The notes below the pieces were generated by a model. That model was not told the origin of the DNA, did not search any database, and saw only the letters and a program-made list of their open reading frames with translations. The position numbers and the translations under genes are program-made. This document shows, in pieces, positions 24,814-34,557 of a stretch of 64,000 nt of DNA. The stretch's first letter is position 1, and each line of letters opens with the position of its first letter. The DNA comes from Inquilinus sp. Marseille-Q2685. GTDB taxonomy: Bacteria > Pseudomonadota > Alphaproteobacteria > DSM-16000 > Inquilinaceae. The stretch is from contig NZ_CAKAKL010000010.1 in the NCBI RefSeq assembly GCF_916619195.1, forward strand, positions 1 through 64,000, given 5' to 3'.

Positions 24814-27800
24814 ATGCCAGCAGGCTCTCCGAGACTCCAGGACCAGCCCATCGCGGTGATCGGCATGGCCTGCCGGCTACCCGGCGCGGCCGGCCTCGAC
24901 GACTTCTGGTCGCTGCTGCTGCAGGAGCGCTGCAGCGTCTCCACGCTCGGCAGCGACCGCTGGGCGATCGAACGGTTCTACCACCCCCGGCGGGGCGAGC
25001 CGGGCCGCAGCTACACCCTGGCCGCCGGGCTGATCGAGGATCCGAACGGCTTCGACGCCGGCGCCTTCCGGATCGCGCCGCGCGAGGCCGAGCAGATGGA
25101 CCCGCAGCAGCGGCTGCTGCTGGAGCTGGTGTGGGAGGCGCTGGAGGATGCGGGCCTGCCGCCCTCCACCCTCGCCGGCCAGCCGGTCGGCGTCTTCGTC
25201 GGCGCCTCTTCGGTCGACGCCTATACCCGGATCGTGGGCGATGCCAGTGGTATCGACACCCATTTCATGACCGGCAACACCGCGTCGATCATCGCCAACC
25301 GCATCTCCTACATCTACGACCTGCGCGGGCCGAGCCTGACCATCGACACCGCCTGCTCCTCGTCCCTCGTCGCGCTGGACGCGGCGGTGCGGGCGCTGGC
25401 CCGGGGCGAGATCGACACCGCAGTGGTCGCCGGGGTGAACATCCTGGGCGCGCCGCAGGCCTTCTACGGCTTCTCCCGTGCCGGCATGCTGTCGCCGACC
25501 GGGCTGTGCCGGCCCTTCGCCGCGGCGGCCGACGGCTATGTCCGCGCCGAAGGCGGCGCCGTGCTGGTGCTGAGCCGCCTTGACGCCGCCCGTTCGAACG
25601 GGCGCGTGCCGCGCGCCATGATCGACGCGACCGGCGTCAATTCCGACGGCCGCACCGTCGGCCTGTCGCTGCCCTCCACCGACGCCCAGCGCCGCCTGCT
25701 GGAGCAGGTCTACGGCGAGGCCGGCATCGACCCGAACGGCCTCGCCTTCGTCGAGGCGCACGGCACCGGCACCCGGGTCGGCGACCCGGCCGAGGCCGAG
25801 GCGATCGGCCGCGCGCTGGGCCAGAAGCGGGACGCGCCGCTGCCGGTCGGCTCGGTCAAATCCAACATCGGCCATCTCGAGCCGGCCTCGGGCCTGGCCG
25901 GGACGATCAAGGCGATCCTGGCGATCGAGCACCGGCTGCTGCCGGCGACGCTGCATCTCGACAGCATCAACCCGGACATCCCGTTCGACGCGCTGAACCT
26001 GGTGCCCGCGCGCGGCCCCGTGGCGCTGCAGCCGGGGCGCGGCCCGCTGACGGCCGGCGTCTCCTCCTTCGGCTTCGGCGGCACCAACGCCCATGCGGTG
26101 CTGCGGGCGCCTCGGCCGGAGGAGATGCCGGAGCCGTCGCCCGACATCCCGGCCGGCATCCTGCTGCTGTCGGCCCATGGCGAGGAGGCGCTGCGCAGCC
26201 TGGCCGGGCGCTATGCCGAGGCGCTGGAGCGGCCGGACGCGGTGCCCGCCCGGATCGCCCGCCACGCTGCCTATGACCGGGAATGGCTGCCGCACCGCCT
26301 GGCCCTGCCCCTCGGCGACGACGCCGCAGCGCTGCTGCGACGCTTCGCCGAGGGCGACCTAGCCCCAGGCGACCAGTCGGGGCCGCTGCTGTCGGCCCGC
26401 GGCGAGGGGGCCGCCGGGCCGGTCTGCTTCGCCTTCTCCGGCAACGGCTCGCAATTCGCCGGCATGGGCCTGCGCGCCTACCGCGCCAGCCGGCCGTTCC
26501 GCGAGGCCTTCGACGAGATCGATGCGCGCTACGCCGCCCTGGCCGGCTGGTCGCCGGCCGAGGCGCTGCAGGACCCGGCGCTGGAAGAGCGGCTGCACGC
26601 CACCTCCACCGCCCAGCCGCTGCTGTTCGCGGTGCAGGCGGCTCTGACCGCGGCGCTGGCCGCGGAGGGGCTGCGGCCCGCCATGGTGATCGGCCACAGC
26701 GTCGGCGAGGTGGCGGCGGCGCTGGCCGCCGGCATGGTGACGCCGGACCAGGCGGTCCGGATCATCCACTGGCGCAGCCGCTGCCAGGAGCAACTGCGCG
26801 GCCTGGGCAGCATGGCGGTGCTGATGCTGTCGCGCGAGGAGGCCGAGGCGGTGCTGGCCGAGGCCGGCCTGGCCGGGGTCGTGGTGGCCGCGGTCAACAG
26901 CCCGGTCTGCGTCACCGTCTCCGGCCCCAGGGACGAGATCGAGGCGCTGCTGAAGCTGGCGCGGCAGCGCCGGGTCGCGGCGCAGCGCGTCGGGGTCGAC
27001 TACCCGTTCCATTCACCGCTGACCGCGCCGATCGAGGCGCCGCTGAAGGCGGCACTGGCCGGCACCGTCGCGGCCGACGGCCGGATCCCGTTCATCTCCG
27101 CCGTCACCGGCGGCCTGCTGGCCGGCGCCGCGCTGGATGCCGACTACTGGTGGCACAACATCCGCCAGCCGGTCGATTTCGCCGCGGCGGCGCGGACCGC
27201 GCTGGACCTCGGCGCCGCGATCTTCGTCGAGATCGGCCCCCGGCCGGTGCTGACCGGCCATCTGCGCGACATCGCCAAGGCGGCGGAGCGGGAGGCGGCG
27301 ATCCTGCCGACGCTCGACAACCGGCCCGGCAAGCAGGCGACCGAGGACGGGCGGGACCCGGTCCGGCCGGTCGCGCTGCAGGTGCTGCTGCGCGGCGGCG
27401 CCGTCGACCGGGGGCCGCTGTTCGGCGCCCGCCCCGCCGGCCGGCGCCAGGCCCTGCCGCACTATCCCTGGCAGCGCCGCGACCTGCGCCAAGCCCCGAC
27501 GCCGGAGCGCATCGACCTGTCGCTGGCCAAGCCGGCCCATCCGCTGCTGGGCGCCCGCCTGGGCGAGGGCACGCCGGAATGGCACGGGCTGCTGGACCCC
27601 GAGCTGCTGCCCTACCTCGCCGACCACAAGGTGGCGGGCGAGGTGGTGGTGCCCGGGGCCGCGCTGCTGGAGATGGCGGTCGCCGCCGGCCGGCAGTGGT
27701 TCGGCGCCGACGCCGTCGAGGTCGAGGATTTCGACATCCTGCAGGCGCTGATGATCCCCGAAGGGACGACGCGCGAGACCTGGCTGCGGCTGGCGCCGGC

Positions 27801-30800
27801 CACCGGCGCCGTCGAGATCCTGGCGCGGCAGCGCATGGCCGGGGAGGACTGGACGCTGCACGCCCGCGGCCGGGTCGGCCCGAGCCCGGTCGCCGCCGCG
27901 CCGGAGCGGGACGGCGCCCGGGACGACGACGCCCTACGCCCGGTCGATCCGGCGTCGATCTACGCCGCGGCCGCGTCGGCCGGGCTGGACTACGGTCCCG
28001 GCTTCCGCCGCGCCGCAGCCATCGCCAGCGACGACGAGCGGAGGATCACCGTCGACCTGGCGCCGGAGGCCGCGCAGAACGGCCTCTACACCACGCCGCA
28101 CGCGCTGCACCCGACCACGCTGGACGCCGCCTTCCACGGCTTGTTCGCGCTGTACGAGCGGCTCGGCGGCGGCGAAGGCGGCGCCTTCCTGCCGGTGCGC
28201 TTCGCCGCGCTGCGCGTCTACCGCTCCGCCCCGGCCTGCCGGGCGCGCCTGGACCTGCGCCGCGCCACGCCGCGGTCGATCCTGGTCGACATCGCGCTCG
28301 AGGACGAGGCGGGCTCGGGGGGGGCCGAGCTGCGCGGCGCCCGCTTCCAGCGCAGCGCCCTGCGCCTGGCGGGCGGGGACGAGCTGTTGTACCGCCCGGT
28401 GCGCCAGCCCTGGGACGACGGCACCGCCGCCGTCACCGCGGCGGATCTCGACCAGGCCGCCGCCGGGCTCCTGGACCGGCACCAGGCCGGCGACGACTGG
28501 CTGCTGCTGACCGCCTGGGCGCGGTCGATGGCACATCGCGCCGTGCGGGCGGTCGCCGGATCCTCCCGCTTCACCGTCGAGCGGCTGTGCCGCGGCGGGC
28601 GCCTGGCCACGGCCGCGGGGCCGCGCTTCGAGGGGCTGCTGCGGATCCTGGCGGAGTTCGGGCTGGCGACCGAGCAGAACGGCGCCTGGCACCTGGCCCC
28701 CGCCCGCCTGCCGTCGCCGCAGGCGATCCTGCGGTCGATCCTGGCCGCGCATCCGGAGCGCGGCGCCGAGACGGTGATGGCCGCCCGGCTGTCGCGCGAT
28801 CTGGTCGCGGCGCTGCGCAGCGGCGAGCCGCTGCGCTTCTCCAAGGGCGTCGAGGCGCATGCCCGCGCCGCCTCGCCGCTGCTGCCGCTGGCGGCGGAGC
28901 TGGTCGGGCGGCTGGCCGCCGGCCGTGCCGCGCCCCTGGCCCTGCTGCTGGTCGACCCCGAGGGCGAGCTGGTGCCGGCGCTGCTGCCGCTGGTCCGCGA
29001 GCGCGCCCTGACCGTGGCGGTGACCGGGCCGGAGCCCAAGGCGCTGGCCGGCCTGGCCGCGCGGACCCCGCGCCTGCCCGGGCTGCGGATCCTGGACGAC
29101 CAGGCCGCGGCGCCGGCGGGCCGCTTCGACCTCGCCTTGGCCGTCGACGCCGTGCCGGCGGGGGACCCGGCGCGGCTGGCCCAGCAGATCGCCGGGCTGC
29201 TGCGCCCCGGCGCTCCGGCCGTCGCCATCGACACCATCCCGGACACGGTGACCGCCCTACTGCTCGACGGCAGGACCGACGGCGCCGCGGCGCCGGACGG
29301 GCTGGCCGGGGCCCTGGTCCAGGCCGGCTTCCGGCCGGCCTCCAGGCACCGCGCCGGCACCAGCGGCGCGACGGCGCAGCTGGCGGTCTGGGACCGGCCG
29401 GCCGCCGCCGTCCCGGCCCGGTCGATCCTGATCCGGCCGCCGGCCGCCGAGGCCGAGCTGCTGACCGACCTGGCCGACCGGCTGCGCCGGCAGGGGCACC
29501 AGGTCCGCATCGACCCGGCCGCCGCCGCGGCCGAGGGCGACACCGTGCTGCTGCCGCTGATGCTGGACGCGGCGCGCGACCCCGTCACCTTCCTGAGCGG
29601 CGCGATCCTGGCGCTGCGGGCGGAGGCCGAGGCCCTGCCGGCCGGCAAGGCCACCCTGTGGCTCGTCGCCCGCTGCGGCAAGGTGAACGGCAAGGCCGAT
29701 GGCGGCCGCGGCCTGGCCGAGGCGCTGGCGGCCGCCGGCCGCACCCTGGCCAACGAGCATTCCGGCCTCGCCCTCCGCTTCGCCACCCTGGCCCCGGCGC
29801 TGGCCGACGACGCCGCGGCCGCGGCGCTGGCCGGGCTGATCGCATCGGACCCGGCCGAGACCGAGTTCGAGATCGACCGCGACGGCATCTTCGTCGGCCG
29901 GGTGGAAGCGGTGCGGCCGGCGCCGCAGGAGAGCGCGGCGGAGGACCGGGCCGCCCGCCTAGTCCTGGCCGCGCCGGGCAGCCTGGGCCGGATCGGCTGG
30001 ACCGCGGCCGAGCGCCGGGCCCCCGGGCCGGAGGAGATCGAGATCGAGGTCGAGGCCAGCGGGCTGAACTTCCGCGACGTGATGTTCTCGCTGGGCCTGC
30101 TGCCGGACGACTATCTGGAGGACGGCTTCGCCGGCCCGACGCTGGGCTTCGAATGCGCCGGCACCGTCCGCCGCGTCGGCGCGGCGGTGACCGGCCTGCA
30201 GGAGGGCGACCGGGTGATGGCCTTCGCCCCGGCCGCCTTCGCCACCCATGTGACGGTGCCGGCCCAGGTGGCGATGCGGGTGCCAGAGGGAATCGACCCG
30301 GCCGCTGCGGCGACCATGCCGGTCGCCTTCATCACCGCCTGGTACGCGCTGGTGCACCAAGCCCGGCTGGGCCGCGGCGAGAGCGTGCTGATCCACGGCG
30401 CCGCCGGCGGCGTCGGCCTCGCCGCGCTGCAGATCGCCAAGCTGCGCGGCGCCACCGTGGTGGCCACCGCCGGCAACGAGGACAAGCGGGCCCTGGCCCA
30501 GCTGCTGGGCGCCGACCTGGTGCTGGATTCCCGGTCGCTGGCCTTCGCCGACGAGATCCGCTGGAAGCTGGGCGGCGTCGACGTGGTGCTCAACTCGCTG
30601 TCCGGCGACGCGATGCGCCGCAGCCTGCGGGCGCTGAAGCCCTTCGGCCGCTTCGTCGAGCTGGGCAAGCGCGACTTCGTCGTCGATACCGCGGTGGGGC
30701 TGCGCGCCTTCGCCCGCAACGTCTCCTATTTCGGGGTCGACGCCGACCAGCTGCTGAACGCCCAGCCCGCCCTGACCAGGCGCCTGCTGCGCGACCTGGA

Positions 30801-32208
30801 CCGGCTGTTCGCGCAGCGCCGCCTGACCCCCCTGCCGCACCGGGTGTTCCCGGCCGACCAGGCGGAGGAGGCGTTCCGGCTGATGCAGGGCGCGGGCCAT
30901 ATCGGCAAAATCGTGATCACCCCGCCGCGCGAGATCCCAGCGGCGCCGGCGGCCGAGGCCCGGTTCGAGGCGCAGGGCACCGGCTTCCACCTGGTCACTG
31001 GCGGCACCGGGGGCTTCGGCTTCGCCGCCGCGCTGTGGCTGGCGGAGCACGGGGCGAAGACGATCGTCGTCGCGTCCCGCCGCGGTACGCTGGGCCCGGC
31101 GGAGAAGGCCGAGGCCGAGCGGCTGGCGAAGCAGGGCGCGACCCTGGCGGCCGAGCGGCTGGACGTCACCGACCGGGCGGCCTGCGAGAAGCTGCTGGCC
31201 GGGCTGGAGCGCCGGCACGGCCCGCTGCGCGGCATCATCCACGCCGCCATGGTGCTGGACGACGGCTTGCTGCGCGACCTGGACGCGGCGCGGATCGAGC
31301 GGGTGCTGGCGCCGAAGATCAAGGGCGCGATCCATCTCGACCTGGTCAGCCGCACCCGGGCGCCGGACTATTTCGTGCTGTTCTCCTCCGCCACCACGCT
31401 GATCGGCAATCCCGGCCAGGCCAATTACGTCGCCGCCAACGCCTATCTCGAGGCGCTGGCGCGGACCCGGCGGGCCCAGGGGCTGCCGGCGCTGGCCGTG
31501 GCCTGGGGCGCCATCGCCGATGCCGGGGTGCTGGCCCGCGACGCGGCCAAGGGCGACGCGCTGAAGCGGCGGATCGGCCGGTCGTCGCTGAAGGCGGCCG
31601 AGGCGCTGGCGCAGCTGGGCCGGCTGCTGGCCCGGCCGGCGGCGACGCCGGAGGAGGCGGTGGTGGCCTGCGCCCGGATCGACTGGCAGGCGGCGACCCG
31701 CGAGCTGCCGATCCTGGCCACGCCGCGGCTGGCGGCGATGGCCGATGGCCGCCGGGCCGAGGCGGCGGAGGCCGAGGTCGACCTCTCCGCCCTGATCGCG
31801 GGGCGGACCGACGCCGAGGCGCAGCGGATCGTGACCGAGACCATGCTGGCCGAGATCGGGCGGATCCTGCGCATGCCGCCGTCCGACATCGACGGCGACC
31901 GCCCCTTCGCGGAGCTGGGCATGGATTCGCTGATGGGGCTGGAGCTGGACGCGGCGATGCAGAGCCGCTACGGCATCGACCTGCCCTTCCTGTCGATCGG
32001 CGCCGGGCTGACGCTGAACGAGCTGAGCGGCCGCATCGTCGCCAAGCTGCGCGGCGCGCCGGCCGCCGGCCCCGAGGTGCCGCCGCCGAGCGAGGAGGCG
32101 CAGCTGATCGCCAAGCATGTCGAGGCCGAGCTGGAGGCCGACGCCGCCGTGCTGGTGCGCGAGGCGGTGCGGGACCGGGCCAAGACCACCCGCCGGGTGC
32201 TGGGATGA
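24814..32208 (+). CDS. Iterative-type highly reducing type I polyketide synthase, KS-AT-DH-pseudoMT-ER-KR-ACP
   Basis: 2464 residues, one complete reducing module. KS: DTACSSS with Cys181, then EAHGTGT and KSNIGHLEPASG. AT: GHSVGE with Ser629 and YPFHS at 730-734, where Phe-His favours malonyl. DH: HKVAGEVVVPG with His938 and Asp1104 in LDAAFHGL. About residues 1230-1700 is a region in the methyltransferase position that lacks a recognisable SAM-binding glycine motif. ER: HGAAGGVG 1861-1868. KR: TGGTGGFG 2062-2069, Ser2191/2192, Tyr2205. ACP: GMDS with Ser2372. There is no thioesterase, loading module or docking domain. It probably makes a saturated fatty-acyl-like chain iteratively. The oxoamine synthase gene starts 7 bases later and is the likely releasing enzyme. 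Confidence 0.95.
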   Translation: MPAGSPRLQDQPIAVIGMACRLPGAAGLDDFWSLLLQERCSVSTLGSDRWAIERFYHPRRGEPGRSYTLAAGLIEDPNGFDAGAFRIAPREAEQMDPQQRLLLELVWEALEDAGLPPSTLAGQPVGVFVGASSVDAYTRIVGDASGIDTHFMTGNTASIIANRISYIYDLRGPSLTIDTACSSSLVALDAAVRALARGEIDTAVVAGVNILGAPQAFYGFSRAGMLSPTGLCRPFAAAADGYVRAEGGAVLVLSRLDAARSNGRVPRAMIDATGVNSDGRTVGLSLPSTDAQRRLLEQVYGEAGIDPNGLAFVEAHGTGTRVGDPAEAEAIGRALGQKRDAPLPVGSVKSNIGHLEPASGLAGTIKAILAIEHRLLPATLHLDSINPDIPFDALNLVPARGPVALQPGRGPLTAGVSSFGFGGTNAHAVLRAPRPEEMPEPSPDIPAGILLLSAHGEEALRSLAGRYAEALERPDAVPARIARHAAYDREWLPHRLALPLGDDAAALLRRFAEGDLAPGDQSGPLLSARGEGAAGPVCFAFSGNGSQFAGMGLRAYRASRPFREAFDEIDARYAALAGWSPAEALQDPALEERLHATSTAQPLLFAVQAALTAALAAEGLRPAMVIGHSVGEVAAALAAGMVTPDQAVRIIHWRSRCQEQLRGLGSMAVLMLSREEAEAVLAEAGLAGVVVAAVNSPVCVTVSGPRDEIEALLKLARQRRVAAQRVGVDYPFHSPLTAPIEAPLKAALAGTVAADGRIPFISAVTGGLLAGAALDADYWWHNIRQPVDFAAAARTALDLGAAIFVEIGPRPVLTGHLRDIAKAAEREAAILPTLDNRPGKQATEDGRDPVRPVALQVLLRGGAVDRGPLFGARPAGRRQALPHYPWQRRDLRQAPTPERIDLSLAKPAHPLLGARLGEGTPEWHGLLDPELLPYLADHKVAGEVVVPGAALLEMAVAAGRQWFGADAVEVEDFDILQALMIPEGTTRETWLRLAPATGAVEILARQRMAGEDWTLHARGRVGPSPVAAAPERDGARDDDALRPVDPASIYAAAASAGLDYGPGFRRAAAIASDDERRITVDLAPEAAQNGLYTTPHALHPTTLDAAFHGLFALYERLGGGEGGAFLPVRFAALRVYRSAPACRARLDLRRATPRSILVDIALEDEAGSGGAELRGARFQRSALRLAGGDELLYRPVRQPWDDGTAAVTAADLDQAAAGLLDRHQAGDDWLLLTAWARSMAHRAVRAVAGSSRFTVERLCRGGRLATAAGPRFEGLLRILAEFGLATEQNGAWHLAPARLPSPQAILRSILAAHPERGAETVMAARLSRDLVAALRSGEPLRFSKGVEAHARAASPLLPLAAELVGRLAAGRAAPLALLLVDPEGELVPALLPLVRERALTVAVTGPEPKALAGLAARTPRLPGLRILDDQAAAPAGRFDLALAVDAVPAGDPARLAQQIAGLLRPGAPAVAIDTIPDTVTALLLDGRTDGAAAPDGLAGALVQAGFRPASRHRAGTSGATAQLAVWDRPAAAVPARSILIRPPAAEAELLTDLADRLRRQGHQVRIDPAAAAAEGDTVLLPLMLDAARDPVTFLSGAILALRAEAEALPAGKATLWLVARCGKVNGKADGGRGLAEALAAAGRTLANEHSGLALRFATLAPALADDAAAAALAGLIASDPAETEFEIDRDGIFVGRVEAVRPAPQESAAEDRAARLVLAAPGSLGRIGWTAAERRAPGPEEIEIEVEASGLNFRDVMFSLGLLPDDYLEDGFAGPTLGFECAGTVRRVGAAVTGLQEGDRVMAFAPAAFATHVTVPAQVAMRVPEGIDPAAAATMPVAFITAWYALVHQARLGRGESVLIHGAAGGVGLAALQIAKLRGATVVATAGNEDKRALAQLLGADLVLDSRSLAFADEIRWKLGGVDVVLNSLSGDAMRRSLRALKPFGRFVELGKRDFVVDTAVGLRAFARNVSYFGVDADQLLNAQPALTRRLLRDLDRLFAQRRLTPLPHRVFPADQAEEAFRLMQGAGHIGKIVITPPREIPAAPAAEARFEAQGTGFHLVTGGTGGFGFAAALWLAEHGAKTIVVASRRGTLGPAEKAEAERLAKQGATLAAERLDVTDRAACEKLLAGLERRHGPLRGIIHAAMVLDDGLLRDLDAARIERVLAPKIKGAIHLDLVSRTRAPDYFVLFSSATTLIGNPGQANYVAANAYLEALARTRRAQGLPALAVAWGAIADAGVLARDAAKGDALKRRIGRSSLKAAEALAQLGRLLARPAATPEEAVVACARIDWQAATRELPILATPRLAAMADGRRAEAAEAEVDLSALIAGRTDAEAQRIVTETMLAEIGRILRMPPSDIDGDRPFAELGMDSLMGLELDAAMQSRYGIDLPFLSIGAGLTLNELSGRIVAKLRGAPAAGPEVPPPSEEAQLIAKHVEAELEADAAVLVREAVRDRAKTTRRVLG

Positions 32209-32215
32209 GTTTGCG

Positions 32216-33571
32216 ATGACCAAGGGACGTTTGTCGGACGCCGCGCTGCGGTCGCTGATCTCCGAGGTGCGCGGCAAGGCCGCGGCGCCGGTCGAGGTGC
32301 CGGCGGCGCCGGAGGCGCGGTCCTACGACACCGCCTTCGAGACCCTGCCGGGCTACGAGACGCTGCGGATGCAGCGCGCCGCGGCCGACCTGCTGGGCGT
32401 CGCCAGCCCGTTCTTCCGCACCCACGAGCAGCGCGCCGGGGCGGTGTCGCGGATCGCCGGTCAGGAGGTGATCAACTTCGCCTCCTACGACTATCTCGGG
32501 CTGAACGGCCACCCGGCCGTGGCCGCGGCGGCGAAGGCGGCGGTCGACGAGTTCGGCACCTCGGTCTCGGCCAGCCGCCTCGTGGCGGGCGGGCGGCCGT
32601 TCCATGCGGCGCTGGAGCGGCGGCTGGCCGAGGTGCACGGGGTCGAGGACGCGGTCGCCTTCGTCAGCGGCCACGCCACAAACGTCTCCGCCATCGGCCA
32701 GATCACCGGGCCGGCCGACCTGATCCTGCACGATGCGCTGATCCACAGCAGCGTGATCACCGGCGCCCAGCTGTCCGGGGCGCAGCGGCGGGCCTTCCCG
32801 CACAACGACCTTGACACGCTGGAAGCCATCCTGGCGGCCGAGCGCGACCGCTGGCAGCGCGTGCTGATCGTGGTCGAGAGCCTGTATTCGATGGACGGCG
32901 ACACCGTCGACCTGCCCCGGCTGGTGGCGCTCAAGCAGCGCTTCGGCGCCTGGCTGATGGTCGACGAGGCGCATGGGCTGGGCGTGCTGGGCCCGACCGG
33001 GCGCGGCATCGCCGAGGCCGCCGGAGTCGACCCGCGGCAGGTCGACATCTGGATGGGCACGATGTCGAAGACGCTGGCCTCCTGCGGCGGCTACATCGCC
33101 GGGCCGGGCGCCCTGGTCGAATACCTGAAGCTGACGGCGTCGGGCTTCGTCTACAGCGTCGGCATGCCGGCGCCGGCGACGATGGCGGCGCTGACGGCGC
33201 TGGAGCTGCTGATGGCCGACACGGATGGCCGCGTGGCCCGGCTGCGGGCCAATTCCCGGCATTTCCTGGAGCGCGCGCAGGCCGCCGGGCTGGACACCGG
33301 CCTGGCCCAGGGCCATGCGATCGTCCCGATCATCCTGGGGGATTCGCTGCAGGCGGTGCTGCTGTCGAACCGGCTGCTGGAGCGCGGCGTCAACGTCTCG
33401 CCGATCGTGCATCCGGCGGTGCCGGAGAAATCGGCCCGGCTGCGCTGCTTCGTGACGTCGGAGCACACCCCGGACCAGATCGACCGAGCCGTCGCCATCA
33501 TCGCCGAGGAGCGGGAGACGCTGCGGCGCGAGGCGCCGACGGTGGCAAGGCTGAAGTCTCTCGCATCCTGA
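32216..33571 (+). CDS. Alpha-oxoamine synthase (PLP), AONS/KBL/SPT-like
   Basis: A 451-residue PLP fold-type I enzyme. Core motifs are NFASYDYLGLNGHPAVAAAA, GTSVSASRLVAGGRPFHAALE, VDEAHGLGVLGPTGRG and the PLP lysine in GTMSKTLASCGGYIAG (Lys285). Family members condense an acyl thioester with an amino acid, with decarboxylation (serine palmitoyltransferase, AONS, KBL, CqsA). It carries ~60 extra N-terminal residues relative to AONS. Placed 7 bases after a thioesterase-less PKS, it probably takes the chain straight from the PKS ACP and releases an alpha-aminoketone, as Fum8 is proposed to do for fumonisin. Which amino acid is used is not readable. Confidence 0.93.
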   Translation: MTKGRLSDAALRSLISEVRGKAAAPVEVPAAPEARSYDTAFETLPGYETLRMQRAAADLLGVASPFFRTHEQRAGAVSRIAGQEVINFASYDYLGLNGHPAVAAAAKAAVDEFGTSVSASRLVAGGRPFHAALERRLAEVHGVEDAVAFVSGHATNVSAIGQITGPADLILHDALIHSSVITGAQLSGAQRRAFPHNDLDTLEAILAAERDRWQRVLIVVESLYSMDGDTVDLPRLVALKQRFGAWLMVDEAHGLGVLGPTGRGIAEAAGVDPRQVDIWMGTMSKTLASCGGYIAGPGALVEYLKLTASGFVYSVGMPAPATMAALTALELLMADTDGRVARLRANSRHFLERAQAAGLDTGLAQGHAIVPIILGDSLQAVLLSNRLLERGVNVSPIVHPAVPEKSARLRCFVTSEHTPDQIDRAVAIIAEERETLRREAPTVARLKSLAS

Positions 33572-33730
33572 GCTGATACCGTCCGGACCGGCAAACGCCG
33601 CGGCAGGCTCCCGACATCATCCGTTCATATGACGCGGCAGGCTTCGCGGGCCGGTATCTTGCGTCCGACCGGAGCCGATGGCGTCGGATGCCATCGGCTC
33701 CGCCGCAACCTCGACGAACGGGATCTGACC

Positions 33731-34546
33731 ATGGCTGACGTCTATGGCGCGATCACGGATGCAGCGCTGAATAGGATTGTCGGGTTCGCGCATGTCCGCG
33801 CCCCGTTTCTGTTCAACTATGTCGCACCATCGCTCCAGGTGGTGCTGGATGCCGACCAGAATTTCGCGGGCCTGCAGGACCTTTGGCTGACATGCGCGCC
33901 GGTTCCGGACTCGCCCCTGCCCGGCGTGCCGAAATATCGCCGGATGCCGCCGTTCCAGCTTCCGGGCATTCCCATCGGGTTGCCATACTCGATCCAGATC
34001 GTCGATGCGAAGATCGATTTCCATCCGGGAAACGAGGTCGTGCTGCCGGAGGAGCTGCGGCCGCCGCTCGGAGGCCAGGGCATCGCGCTCAAGGCTCAGC
34101 TTCTATTCGGCCTCTCCTGCGTTCCCGACGGCATCGTCGAGACCTTGACCCGACAGCAGTTCGGGCTGACCGATACGATCCCGCGCTTCAGCGTGCTGCC
34201 GGTCACCCATCTGGAATGCTTCGTCCTCGACCTCTACGCGACCGGACAGCTGGCGGTGCGGACGACGCCGCAGCCCGGCCCCTACCCGCTGCAGCAGGTG
34301 CGGCTGGAGGTCGACGGCATCGAGATCGTCGACATCACGCCGAAGGGCCTGGAAGGCGCGATCGAATGCTACCTGCGCGCCATGCTCAAGGGTTATGTGC
34401 TGCCGAGGCTCGTGCTCGGTCTGGAGGACTTGGTGCTGCGCACGCTCGGCATCACCTTCACCCCGCATCTGACGCCAGCCCTGCCGAACAATCCGGCGGC
34501 CGAGCAGGACGAGTTGCGGGTCTGGTTGGACCTCGAGGTGAGCTAA
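33731..34546 (+). CDS. Unknown protein, first gene of a three-gene cassette
   Basis: 271 residues, no signal peptide or membrane span. The ATG at 33731 follows GGGATCTGACC. It is rich in alternating hydrophobic strands (SIQIVDAKIDFHPGNEVVLP; ALKAQLLFGLSCVPDGIV; LECFVLDLYATGQLAV) ending with an amphipathic helix (YLRAMLKGYVLPRLVLGLED). I recognise no family; the beta-rich pattern with long amphipathic stretches recalls lipid-binding TULIP-type folds, which is only an impression. Base composition is visibly less GC-rich than the PKS upstream. The next gene begins 11 bases after its stop. Confidence 0.8.
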   Translation: MADVYGAITDAALNRIVGFAHVRAPFLFNYVAPSLQVVLDADQNFAGLQDLWLTCAPVPDSPLPGVPKYRRMPPFQLPGIPIGLPYSIQIVDAKIDFHPGNEVVLPEELRPPLGGQGIALKAQLLFGLSCVPDGIVETLTRQQFGLTDTIPRFSVLPVTHLECFVLDLYATGQLAVRTTPQPGPYPLQQVRLEVDGIEIVDITPKGLEGAIECYLRAMLKGYVLPRLVLGLEDLVLRTLGITFTPHLTPALPNNPAAEQDELRVWLDLEVS

Positions 34547-34557
34547 GGGAGGCGGTG

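Noticed and set aside
26283-32219. 1978-codon plus-strand frame inside the PKS
   Set aside because: Shadow frame of the PKS, extremely Arg/Gly/Pro-rich, with no domain motifs.
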